DNA from: DATHZQ01 sp035458525
GTDB taxonomy: Bacteria; Actinomycetota; Acidimicrobiia; Spongiisociales; UBA5794
Reading direction: 5' to 3'
Length of the DNA stretch: 64,000 nt
NCBI GenBank assembly: GCA_035458525.1
Contig: DATHZQ010000091.1
Location: 1-64,000, forward strand
Under the pieces are notes generated by a model that saw nothing but the letters and a program-made list of their open reading frames with translations, did not search any database and was not told the DNA's origin. Both the position numbers and the translations under genes were made by a program. Of this stretch, positions 43,509 to 51,175 are shown piece after piece (the first letter of the stretch is position 1; each line of letters starts with the position of its first letter).

Positions 43509-43533
43509 TCAGGTCCGTTCAGATGAGCGTCAG
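43509..43533. promoter_or_regulatory. Three helically phased TCAG repeats between regulator and PepSY gene
   Basis: TCAG occurs at 43509, 43519 and 43530 within GGTCAGGTCCGTTCAGATGA and the following bases (spacings 10 and 11 nt), in the divergent promoter region. OmpR-type regulators bind tandem half-sites at this spacing. Functional role is inference. Confidence 0.4.
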
Positions 43534-43577
43534 CGCCCCTCTTGCACACTGGGGGCGACACCACAGCGAAAGGATCG

Positions 43578-43901
43578 ATGATGCAACGCAGCAAGTTGTT
43601 GATCGCAGCCATTGCGGTCCTCGTCGCCACGCTGGCCGGCGGAGGCATCGCACTGGCGGCCGGCGGAGACGACACCGACACCCCGATCACCGGGGATGCG
43701 CTCGAGAAGGCAAGCGCTGCCGCCCTCGAGCATCTCGGCGAAGGCGCAGTGACCGATACCGAGGTCGGCGATGAGGAGAGCCTCTATGAAGTCGAGGTCA
43801 CGCTCGACGACGGGCGCCAGATCGACGTGCAGCTCGACGAGGGATTCAACGTCGTTGGCACCGAGGACGACGGTGTAGGTGACACCGAAGACAACGACTG
43901 A
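43578..43901 (+). CDS. Secreted PepSY-like protein
   Basis: 107 aa from ATG 43578. N-terminal hydrophobic signal/anchor (LLIAAIAVLVATLAGGGIALA) and one PepSY-like domain: GDALEKASAAALEHLGEGAVTDTE followed by SLYEVEVTLDDGRQIDVQLDE. Acidic C-terminal tail. PepSY proteins are often encoded beside two-component systems and may sense or inhibit envelope proteases. Divergent from the response regulator; followed by a strong hairpin. Confidence 0.83.
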   Translation: MMQRSKLLIAAIAVLVATLAGGGIALAAGGDDTDTPITGDALEKASAAALEHLGEGAVTDTEVGDEESLYEVEVTLDDGRQIDVQLDEGFNVVGTEDDGVGDTEDND

Positions 43902-43924
43902 CCCCGCCAGACGAGAAACCGCTC

Positions 43925-43952
43925 GCGGCCCTGCGACCACTCGCAGGGCCGC
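43925..43952. terminator. Strong hairpin terminator after the PepSY gene
   Basis: GCGGCCCTGCGA/CCAC/TCGCAGGGCCGC: a perfect 12 bp stem 24 nt after the PepSY stop. It may also serve the convergent TIR pseudogene. No long T-run. Confidence 0.7.
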
Positions 43953-43960
43953 TGCCGTGG

Positions 43961-45297
43961 TGAGTCGGATGTATCCGGGCTCGCGCAGCAAGTACCGATT
44001 GACGGCGACGAAGGCAGTGTCACCCGGAGCGAGATCCAACGCCAGGCCAACCTGACCCGCATCCAGCTCGTCGTCGTCGAACTCCGCAACGACCACGCCG
44101 TTGATGCCGAGCTGATAGCTCGTGCCTTCGGCGCGGATGGTCAGCAGATTGAACCCCTCCACGTTCAGGTCGCCGGTAGCGGTGCGCGGGACGAGGGTGG
44201 CCACGCGGTCGGCACCCTCGTACCGCACGACCTCGAAGTGTCCGTCCTCGTTGACGTAGTCCGTGCCCAGCTCCTCCATCTCGGCGAACCGGTCGAGCGC
44301 TGCCTCCCAACGTTGGCCGTCCACGGACACCTTTGCGTCGGCGAGAAGCTCGGCAGCACGTTCGGTGGCACGAGCCCGCAGCAGGAGTTCGTCCACTTTG
44401 CCCCGCGCCGGGGCTCTGCCGCAGCGAGTTGCTCGAGGATGGCAATCGCCTCTGCGCTGCGCCCCTCGACGAGCGGACGCTCCGCAGCCGCCGAGTCCCG
44501 GTCTTGGCCTGCGAGCTGGTCGATCTCGGCGACGCCGGCCCTCACCTCGGCGCTCAATTCCTCCAGACCGGGGTAGCCGGGATCGACGGCTCGGACCTCT
44601 TCGAGCCGGTCCGCAGCAAGCTCCCAATGCGCCCCGTTGGCAAGGGCCGTCGCCGCGGCGAACAGACGAGCTGCCTGATCCTTCGACTGCGCGCTGCGGA
44701 GGGCGTCGCCCGCTTCGTCGCGGCCGGGATCGAGGCGAAGGACGTCCTCGAGCAGACTGACTGCGGTCGACCACTCCTGGTCGGCCATTGCTTCCTGGGC
44801 CCGAGCCAGCAACGTGTCGGCTCTCGCCGACTGCTCCGACGGTCTCTGCTTCGGTGGATGCACCAACCGGAGTGGCGCCGCTCGGAACCGGGTGGGCTGC
44901 GGCAGCTTCGCCGCCGACGAGGGAAGCGATTGCTGCGATGAGGCCGTCGAATCCGTCGTTCGGCTCGTACGGCTCCCAGGCGGTCAGGTCGGCAGCCTGG
45001 ATTCGGCGATACGCCAGAGGTATCACGACGTCGTCCATGAGCACCGGCAGCAGAATGCCCCGATTCAGACCCTCCCCGGCCTCGGTGCGCACCCATCGGA
45101 ATCGACCGACGTCCGCGTCCAGACGGCGACCACAGAGCTACACGCCTCAGCGCCTCCTCGATGACTTGGCCGAACGTCTTGCCGGGTGGGATCTCGCGAT
45201 CCCACCACACGTCCCAGCCGTGCTCTTCGACCTGTTGTGCGAGCAGCGCAACGCGGAGTCGGTCCTCGCGGGCTCAGCTCAGGAGAATGGTTGGCAT
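43961..45297 (-). pseudogene. TIR-domain protein, disrupted (TIR, helical repeats, beta-sandwich)
   Basis: Starting at ATG 45297 the frame reads MPTILLS-stop-AREDRLRV, then WDVWWDREIPPGKTFGQVIEEALR; shifts to SSVVAVWTRTSVDSD; shifts to VRTEAGEGLNRGILLPVLMD (TIR, with a Glu that may be catalytic), YRRIQAADLTAWEP; shifts again near 44838 into a TPR-like helical region (ADTLLARAQEAMADQEW, LLEDVLRLDPG); and shifts near 44403 into ELLLRARATERAAELL and a beta-sandwich part (NLLTIRAEGTSYQLGINGVV, DTAFVAVNRYLLREPGYIRL). At least one nonsense codon and four frame changes are needed. The C-terminal end is uncertain. Such TIR proteins are often NAD-hydrolysing defence or signalling enzymes; this copy cannot make one. 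Confidence 0.85.
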
Positions 45298-45432
45298 CTC
45301 AGCGCCCGCCCTGCAGCAGTGGTTCTACGACTATGCAGAGGCGGTTTCGCGCTCTTGGATACATCAAGCGTCTGCTTCGCATGGCTGCGATCGAACGTAC
45401 CGGCGTTGACCTCCCTCTCGCGACCGTCGCTG

Positions 45433-46530
45433 CTATCGCGCGAGCTCCGCCAGCCGAGCGTCGTAGCGCGGCGCCAGCGCCGCCCAGTCGACCGACGCCA
45501 CGTGCGGGCGCAGTGCTGCAGCAGTGTTCCTCCGCTCGTCCTCTGCCTCGAGCATCGCAGCCAGCTTGACGACGAGCTCGGCTTCGTCGGCGTACAGACA
45601 TGGTGCGTGGAACGCGGGCGGGAGCCGCTCCGGGTAGACGAGCCGATCCGGGAGCAGCGGAAACGCCCCCGCGTAGATAGCCTCGGTGACGGCGATGCCG
45701 AAGAACTCCTGGTGAGCAGCGGAGATCACGATGTCCGCTTCCTGCAACAGCGCAACGTACGCATCGTCGTGGGCAAAGCCGTCGTGTGTGATGCGGGTGC
45801 CGAGCCGGTCGCGCAGCCGGTCGAAGTCGCTCGGCTCGGATACGAATCGTTCCCCGGCGAGGGCTATCCGGAAGTCGATTCCACGCGCGGCGACGGCGAT
45901 CAGAACGTCGACGAACGCGCCCGGGCCTTTGTCGTACTCACATCGCTGGTTCCACAAGACGAGCGGCGGCCGGCGACGGCGCGACGGACCATCGAGGCGG
46001 CGCAGATCGATCCCGACCGGAAGCACCTCGCTCCTGCCGGCGACCTCGGCGATCGCATCGGCGTCGTGAACGTAGTCCGGGAACTGCTTGAGGAAGCCGG
46101 GGAGCGCACCGAACCATGCGGAGCGGTGGAAGTCGGAGTTGAACAGCACGAGGTCGGAAGCCGCCATCGACAACCAGTTGACCATCGCGTAAGTCGCATC
46201 CGGCAGGTCGCGTGGTGAGAGGGGATACGTCAGCTGGTTCTCGTGCATGTAGAGGGCAACCGCCGGATTCCCGAGCGACGAACGTGCCAGCCCGAGCAAC
46301 GCGGGCAGGTTCGTCATCGACGTGGCCATCAACACGTCGGGAGCTCCGTTCGCTGCGACCGACGCTGCGACTTCCTTCGCCAGTGTCAGCGCCGCTCCCT
46401 GCATGCGCCACTTCCAGAACCGGCCCTCGTGGGTGATCAGGTGCACGTCGTGCCGGGAAGCTGCCGCATATCCCTCGCCCCACGCCCGGTGCGATCCCGT
46501 GAAATACGGGTCGACGAGGAAGATCCGCAT
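45433..46530 (-). CDS. tRNA-queuosine alpha-mannosyltransferase homologue (DUF3524 glycosyltransferase)
   Basis: 365 aa. N-terminal MRIFLVDPYFTGSHRAWGEGY and HLITHEGRFWKWRMQGAAL are hallmarks of the DUF3524/GTDC1 family, followed by YMHENQLTYPLSPRD and a GT4-type C-terminal half (WNQRCEYDKGPGAFVDVL, SAAHQEFFGIAVTEAIYAG). In animals GTDC1 is the queuosine mannosyltransferase (QTMAN) acting on tRNA-Asp; whether bacterial members modify tRNA is not known to me. 14 nt downstream of recR on the same strand. Confidence 0.85.
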   Translation of the reverse strand: MRIFLVDPYFTGSHRAWGEGYAAASRHDVHLITHEGRFWKWRMQGAALTLAKEVAASVAANGAPDVLMATSMTNLPALLGLARSSLGNPAVALYMHENQLTYPLSPRDLPDATYAMVNWLSMAASDLVLFNSDFHRSAWFGALPGFLKQFPDYVHDADAIAEVAGRSEVLPVGIDLRRLDGPSRRRRPPLVLWNQRCEYDKGPGAFVDVLIAVAARGIDFRIALAGERFVSEPSDFDRLRDRLGTRITHDGFAHDDAYVALLQEADIVISAAHQEFFGIAVTEAIYAGAFPLLPDRLVYPERLPPAFHAPCLYADEAELVVKLAAMLEAEDERRNTAAALRPHVASVDWAALAPRYDARLAELAR

Positions 46531-46543
46531 CAGCGCGGACCGC

Positions 46544-47137
46544 TCAGAGCTCGTTGCGGCCGGACAATGCCCGCCCGAGCGTGATCTCGTCTGCGTAATC
46601 GAGATCGCCGCCCACGGGCAGTCCGCTGGCGAGGCGGCTCACCGTCACCCCGAGAGGCTTGAGGAGCCTGGCGAGGTAGAGCGCGGTCGTATCGCCCTCA
46701 ACCGTCGGGTTGGTCGCCGCGATGACCTCGGTGATCCCCTCGTTCTCGACGCGCGCCACGAGCTCGCGCATCTTGAGCTGGTCTGGTCCGATACCCTCGA
46801 TCGGCGAGATGGCGCCGCCGAGCACGTGGTAGCGACCGCTGAACTCCTGGGTTCGCTCGATGACGGCGATGTCCTGGGCTCGCTCGACGACGCAGACGAT
46901 GGTCGGATCTCTCCGCACGTCGCGGCAAATCGAACACTGCTCTTCTGCGGTCACGTTGAAACACCGCACACACAGACGCACCTGGTCGCGCAGATCGATG
47001 ATCGACTGCCCCAGCCGCACGGCATCGGCGGCTTCGACATGCAACAGGTGGAATGCCAAGCGCTGCGCGGTCTTGCGCCCGATCCCCGGAAGCCTCGCCA
47101 GCTCGTCGATCACCCGCTGCACGGGCGCTTCGAACAT
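46544..47137 (-). CDS. recR: Recombination mediator RecR
   Basis: 197 aa. Helix-hairpin-helix RLPGIGRKTAQRLAFHLL, zinc finger CVRCFNVTAEEQCSIC, Toprim domain VVERAQDIAVIERTQEFSGRYHVLGG and C-terminal Walker-like region. Loads RecA at gaps with RecF/RecO. Start overlaps the YbaB stop (TGATG), the standard dnaX-ybaB-recR order. Confidence 0.97.
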   Translation of the reverse strand: MFEAPVQRVIDELARLPGIGRKTAQRLAFHLLHVEAADAVRLGQSIIDLRDQVRLCVRCFNVTAEEQCSICRDVRRDPTIVCVVERAQDIAVIERTQEFSGRYHVLGGAISPIEGIGPDQLKMRELVARVENEGITEVIAATNPTVEGDTTALYLARLLKPLGVTVSRLASGLPVGGDLDYADEITLGRALSGRNEL

Positions 47138-47463
47138 CAGCCGAGCATTCCCCCGAGGTCGAGGCCGCCGGCGACGCCGCCCATGGCGGAGTTTGCGTCG
47201 TCGCTCATCGCATCCAACGCACTGTTGACGGCGGCGACCACGAGGTCGCCAACGAACTCCGGGTCCTCGGGATCCAGCACCGACGGGTCGAAGATGACCT
47301 CGTCGACGCGCCCGGAACCCTTCACTTTGGCTTTGACGACACCGCCGCCGGCGCTGCCCTCGTAGATCTTCTCAGCGAGCTCTTCCTGCGCTTTGGCGAG
47401 CTGCTCTTGCATCTTCTGCGCCTGCTGCATGAGCTGGCGCATGTCCTTCGGCATACGTCCCAT
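47137..47463 (-). CDS. YbaB/EbfC nucleoid-associated protein
   Basis: 108 aa. N-terminal coiled-coil helix MRQLMQQAQKMQEQLAKAQE, central GGVVKAKVKGSGRVDEVIF and DPEDPEFVGDLVVAAVNSAL, the typical YbaB/EbfC layout. Dimeric DNA-binding protein. Lies between dnaX (67 nt gap) and recR (overlap). Confidence 0.95.
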   Translation of the reverse strand: MGRMPKDMRQLMQQAQKMQEQLAKAQEELAEKIYEGSAGGGVVKAKVKGSGRVDEVIFDPSVLDPEDPEFVGDLVVAAVNSALDAMSDDANSAMGGVAGGLDLGGMLG

Positions 47464-47530
47464 GCGACTGAGGGTAGTGGCACCTCAGCACGAAGCCGGG
47501 CACACGTGCGCACAACGCCGGGTGCACCAG

Positions 47531-49306
47531 TCACTCGCTGATGATCTCGCCCCCGAGGAGGTCGACCACCATGTCGGTGGGGTCGGGAATGTCGTCGCCC
47601 TCGGTGAGGAGCTCGTCCTTGTCCGGGGCGCGTGGCGGTTCGTCTGCAGCGGCCTCGGCCGCCGGTTCCGCCCCGCTGGCGAAGGTCAGCCGCACCAGCC
47701 CGCCAAGCAACTCCGCAGCGATCTGCTCCATCTGCGCTCCGAGGTCACCGTCCTCCCGGAGCCGCTCGAGGTGGAACGGCATGTGGGCGGGGATCTCCAG
47801 CGTCACCACACCCTGGCTGGCCGAAGCCGGCGTAGCCACCTTCACCAGCGCATGTCGCACCGGTCCCGCCGCATCGCGCACCCGTGCCACCAGGGCCGGC
47901 CAGATCGTCTCGAACGCACCGAGCTCGAGGTCCGTCAGGAGCTCTTTGGTCGCTACGGGCTGGGCCTCCGGCGCCGGAGGCGTCTCGAACGCCAGCGCAT
48001 CGTCGGCCGCCGGAGGTTCGGGTGCTGCAGGCTCCTCGCGGTCCTCCCGTATCGACTCAACGGGCTCGGTCTCCTTCGGCGGGGAGGCCTCGCGGCGCGG
48101 CGCGGTGCTCGGTTGGGCCGGCGCCGGGGGCGCCGCTTGCCTGCGTGTGCCGTCGCGAACCTGGCTCTCCAACCGATCGATCCGGGAGGCCAGCGACGCC
48201 GCGTCCGAGGCGGTCTCGGGCCGGGTGAGGCGTAGCAGGGAGAGCTCGATGACGAGGCGCTCCTCCCGGCCTTGTCGCAGCTGGAGCAACGTCTCTCCCA
48301 GCGCATCGACGATGCGCAACACGTCGGCCGGAGGCAGCTCACCCGCCCAACGACGCCACTCTGCGATGACCCCTGCCGGCTCGTCGACGACCTCGTCGAG
48401 GTTCGGAGCGTATTGCGCCAGGAAGACACCGCGGAAGAACTCGACCGCCTCGGCAACGAAGCGCCTCAGATCAGCGCCACGTGAGGCCAGTTCGGCGACG
48501 AGGCCCAGAGCCGCCGGCGCATCACCGGCAACGACAGCCCCCGCCAGCCGGCCGAAAGCATCACGATCGGCGAGGCCGAGCGCCCGGGTCACGATCTCGC
48601 TCCGCACCGTTCCGTCGCCGAGCGCAGCGACCTGCTCGAGCAGGCTCATCGCATCCCGCACCGAGCCATCGGCGTGCGCAGCCACCATCGCAAGGGCTGC
48701 CTCGTCGGCGTCGATGCTTTCTCGCGACGCTATGTCTGCGAGGTGCTCGATGAGCCGTTCTGACGCCACCGGGTGAAAGTCGAACCGCTGGCTGCGGCTG
48801 CGGATCGTGTCGAGCAGTTTGTACGGCTCGGTCGTCGCCAGGACGAACACCACATGATCCGGTGGCTCCTCCAGCGTCTTGAGCAGGGCGTTGCCGGCCG
48901 CACGCGACAGCATGTGCGCCTCGTCGAGTATGTAGACGCGGTGCGCACCGGCCGCTGCAGCGACCGTGCCGACGTTGACGCGAATCTCGCGCACGTCCTC
49001 CACCTTGTTGTGCGACGCTGCATCCAGCTCGATGACGTCGAGCGAGGTGCCCTGGGCGATCGCCAGACACGAGTCGCAGGTGTTGTCGGGCTCGCCGTCC
49101 GGCCCACGATCGACACAATTGAGTGACTTGGCCAGCAGGCGGGCGGTCGTGGTCTTTCCGGTGCCGCGAGGGCCGGCAAACAGGTAGGCGTGGGCGAGCT
49201 TCTCCTCCACCACCTCACGAGCCACGGTGTGGGTGACGTGCTCCTGGCCAACGACTTCGTCGAATCGCTGCGGCCGGTACTTGCGATACAGCGCCTGATA
49301 GTCCAT
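47531..49306 (-). CDS. dnaX: DNA polymerase III subunits gamma/tau
   Basis: 591 aa from ATG 49306 (MDYQALYRKYRPQRFDEVVGQ). Clamp-loader AAA+ domain: LFAGPRGTGKTTTARLLAKS (Walker A), zinc Cys residues CVDRGPDGEPDNTCDSC, VYILDEAHMLSRAAGNALLK (Walker B) and ATTEPYKLLDTIRSRSQRF. Residues ~365-480 are a Pro/Ala/Glu-rich linker, then a tau C-terminal domain. Whether a frameshift makes gamma is not evident. First gene of dnaX-ybaB-recR. Confidence 0.97.
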   Translation of the reverse strand: MDYQALYRKYRPQRFDEVVGQEHVTHTVAREVVEEKLAHAYLFAGPRGTGKTTTARLLAKSLNCVDRGPDGEPDNTCDSCLAIAQGTSLDVIELDAASHNKVEDVREIRVNVGTVAAAAGAHRVYILDEAHMLSRAAGNALLKTLEEPPDHVVFVLATTEPYKLLDTIRSRSQRFDFHPVASERLIEHLADIASRESIDADEAALAMVAAHADGSVRDAMSLLEQVAALGDGTVRSEIVTRALGLADRDAFGRLAGAVVAGDAPAALGLVAELASRGADLRRFVAEAVEFFRGVFLAQYAPNLDEVVDEPAGVIAEWRRWAGELPPADVLRIVDALGETLLQLRQGREERLVIELSLLRLTRPETASDAASLASRIDRLESQVRDGTRRQAAPPAPAQPSTAPRREASPPKETEPVESIREDREEPAAPEPPAADDALAFETPPAPEAQPVATKELLTDLELGAFETIWPALVARVRDAAGPVRHALVKVATPASASQGVVTLEIPAHMPFHLERLREDGDLGAQMEQIAAELLGGLVRLTFASGAEPAAEAAADEPPRAPDKDELLTEGDDIPDPTDMVVDLLGGEIISE

Positions 49307-49407
49307 CGGCCGCCGATGGTAGCGATGACATCTGACGGAGAACCGTGTCGGGGGGTCGGGCTGGAGCATGGCGGGTAACGTCGGTGAACGCGGCGCAGCA
49401 GCCAACC

Positions 49408-49720
49408 ATGGACATCGCAACGATCGGGCGCGACGAGCTCAAGGAGAAGCTCGACCGGGGCGACGACTTCAAGCTCGTGATGACGCTCCACGAGTTCGCC
49501 TTCCGCGCCGTCGCTGCACTTCCGAACGATCGAAGCCACCCTCGCCGCACTCGACCGTGAAGACGAGATCGTGGTCCATTGCTCAGACGAAGCGTCCGTC
49601 GCCAGCCAGTTCGCCTATCCGGCCCTCGTCGAACACGGCTACGCCAATGTTCGTCGGTACGAAGGCGGGCTCAGCGATTGGGCTGCCGCCGGCTACCCGC
49701 TGGAGGGGACGGCGGCGTAG
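49408..49720 (+). pseudogene. Rhodanese-like domain protein with a small internal deletion
   Basis: ATG 49408 begins DIATIGRDELKEKLDRGDDFKLVMTLHEFAFRA; after 49513 the frame should continue with a short Lys-His-Ile-Pro-Gly-type turn but jumps to another frame that reads SLHFRTIEATLAALDRED, IVVHCSDEASVASQFAYPAL and VRRYEGGLSDWAAAGYPLEG to a TAG at 49718. About 14 nt appear to be missing relative to relatives, giving a frameshift. The active-site loop HCSDEAS is intact in the second frame. Upstream ATG at 49345 overlaps dnaX promoter sequence. Divergent from dnaX. Confidence 0.75.
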
Positions 49721-49727
49721 CCGAGCC

Positions 49728-50363
49728 TCACGGGCTCCACATCGGCTCGGGGATGGTCCACAAGGGTTCGTCGCCCCAGCGGTCGGCATACACCACATGG
49801 TGCGCCGGCGTGCGCGCCGCCAAACCCCACCGGCCGAGCGGATAACCACATGTGACGGCCGCAGCGTTCTTCCACCCTTTGTCGAGCGGAACACCGAGCA
49901 ACTCGGCGACCTCGGCTTCCTTGAACCAGCCCAGCACCGTGGTCAGCGCCGTGCCGATGCCCTTGCCACGAGCGGCAAGCATCATGTTCCACACCGCCGG
50001 GTAGATCGAAGCTCCTGAAGGATCGTTGCGGTGGTACGGCATCACGACGAGGGGAACTTGCCCGAAGTTGTCGGCCAACCACGACGCCGAACTCACCACC
50101 CGTGCCGTGGCCGGGTCCGCGTTGCGATCCACTCCTGCATATACCGTCTCGTTGAGGTGGATCCACGCCTCGCGGTACAGCACGCCGAGCTGTTCGATAG
50201 CCGGCTTGTCGGTCAGCACGATCCAGCGCCAGTTCTGGGCATTCGACCCGGAAGGTGCCCGCACCGCTGCGTCGAGCATGAGCTTGACGATGTCCTCCGG
50301 AATCGGATCCGGCGCCACTCGTCGCATCGCCCGTGTCGTGTAGAGAGCTTCGTAGAGATCCAT
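49728..50363 (-). CDS. Nitroreductase family protein
   Basis: 211 aa from ATG 50363. FMN-binding nitroreductase fold: TTRAMRRVAPDPIPEDIVKLMLDAAVRAPSG in the first 45 residues, QNWRWIVLTD, and C-terminal YPLGRWGLAARTP. The Ile/Gly-rich central segment (AARGKGIGTALTTVL) is usual for the group. Reduces a nitro compound, quinone or flavin with NAD(P)H. Convergent with the rhodanese pseudogene (7 nt). Confidence 0.9.
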   Translation of the reverse strand: MDLYEALYTTRAMRRVAPDPIPEDIVKLMLDAAVRAPSGSNAQNWRWIVLTDKPAIEQLGVLYREAWIHLNETVYAGVDRNADPATARVVSSASWLADNFGQVPLVVMPYHRNDPSGASIYPAVWNMMLAARGKGIGTALTTVLGWFKEAEVAELLGVPLDKGWKNAAAVTCGYPLGRWGLAARTPAHHVVYADRWGDEPLWTIPEPMWSP

Positions 50364-50385
50364 GCCCGGGAGAGTAACCCGGTCG

Positions 50386-50784
50386 CTATTCAGTGATCGA
50401 AGCAGCGATGGCGAGCAGCACGATGGAGAGCACTGCCCAACCGATCGCAACGAAGAGGTACCGCTTCCAGAAATCCGGCCACGACCGCGCCGCAACGGCC
50501 AATCGCGTCCCGACGAAGAACCAGAGCGGAAGTGAGGTGACGGTGCCGGCCACTGCGGCGATCACCGGGTCGACGTCGAGCGCCAGGAAGGGAACCATCG
50601 TCGGCATGGCCATGAGCATCAGCAAGGCCGAGCTTCCCGAAGTGGCGGGATCGGTGATGCCAGTCACAGCCCCCCGCATCGATCCGAAAGCCAAGATGAG
50701 CGTGAAGAGAGGCCAAGAAAGGGCCAGCAGCCCGCCCCGTCCGGTGGACAACCCGCGCCTCGGAGCAAAGGAATAGCGTGTCAC
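50386..50784 (-). CDS. Multi-pass membrane protein of unknown function
   Basis: 132 aa from GTG 50784. Four hydrophobic helices: LLALSWPLFTLILAFGSM, SSALLMLMAMPTMVPFLALD, VIAAVAGTVTSLPLWFFVGT and YLFVAIGWAVLSIVLLAIAA. N-terminus basic and cytoplasmic. No family recognised. It is divergent from the dodecin gene and tail-to-head with the nitroreductase gene. A longer frame to 51150 would be antisense to dodecin. Confidence 0.65.
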   Translation of the reverse strand: MTRYSFAPRRGLSTGRGGLLALSWPLFTLILAFGSMRGAVTGITDPATSGSSALLMLMAMPTMVPFLALDVDPVIAAVAGTVTSLPLWFFVGTRLAVAARSWPDFWKRYLFVAIGWAVLSIVLLAIAASITE

Positions 50785-50874
50785 GGCGCGTCGACGATAG
50801 CCCGGGAATGACCCGACGTACTGTCGGTACGATTGCCATTGAATGGCAGGCGCGTGCACGAGAGGAGCACCCAG

Positions 50875-51093
50875 ATGAACGACTTCATCGACAAAGGCGC
50901 AGTAAAGGTGATCGAGGTGATCGGCGTCTCCGACGAGAGCTTCGAGGATGCGGTCACACAGGCGGTGAGCAAGGCCTCCGAGTCGATCAGCGGAATCACC
51001 GGCGTCGAGGTGCACTCCATGAACGCCCGGGTCAAAGACGGCAGAGTGGTGCAATACCGGGCGAGCTGCAAGCTGGCATTCGCCGTGAAGTAG
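50875..51093 (+). CDS. Dodecin family flavin-binding protein
   Basis: 72 aa, family length, from ATG 50875 after AGAGGAGCACC. VIEVIGVSDESFEDAVTQAV and KASESISGITGVEV and the flavin-stacking region GRVVQYRASCKLAF are all dodecin features (the usual Trp/Gln near residue 36 is replaced by His in EVHSMNARVKDG). Forms a dodecameric shell storing riboflavin or FMN. Followed by a perfect terminator. Confidence 0.93.
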   Translation: MNDFIDKGAVKVIEVIGVSDESFEDAVTQAVSKASESISGITGVEVHSMNARVKDGRVVQYRASCKLAFAVK

Positions 51094-51114
51094 CCCAAAC
51101 CCGATTCGATCGCC

Positions 51115-51146
51115 AGAAGGGCGGGTCCCTGCGGACCCGCCCTTCT
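51115..51146 (+). terminator. Strong intrinsic-type terminator after dodecin
   Basis: AGAAGGGCGGGTCC/CTGC/GGACCCGCCCTTCT: a perfect 14 bp stem. It lies between dodecin and the convergent nuclease gene, so it can serve both strands. Confidence 0.85.
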
Positions 51147-51175
51147 GCACGTTCGACTGCGGCCGATGGTGCCGG

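Noticed and set aside
45270..45297. In-frame TGA in the TIR gene as selenocysteine (selA/selB are in this window)
   Set aside because: The gene also needs at least four frame corrections, the TGA is seven codons after the start, and TIR proteins are not known selenoproteins.
49307..49407. SRP RNA (ffs) upstream of dnaX, where actinobacteria often carry it
   Set aside because: An AGCAGCC stretch is present but the GGAA-type tetraloop and its conserved internal loop are not, and a rhodanese start covers the site.
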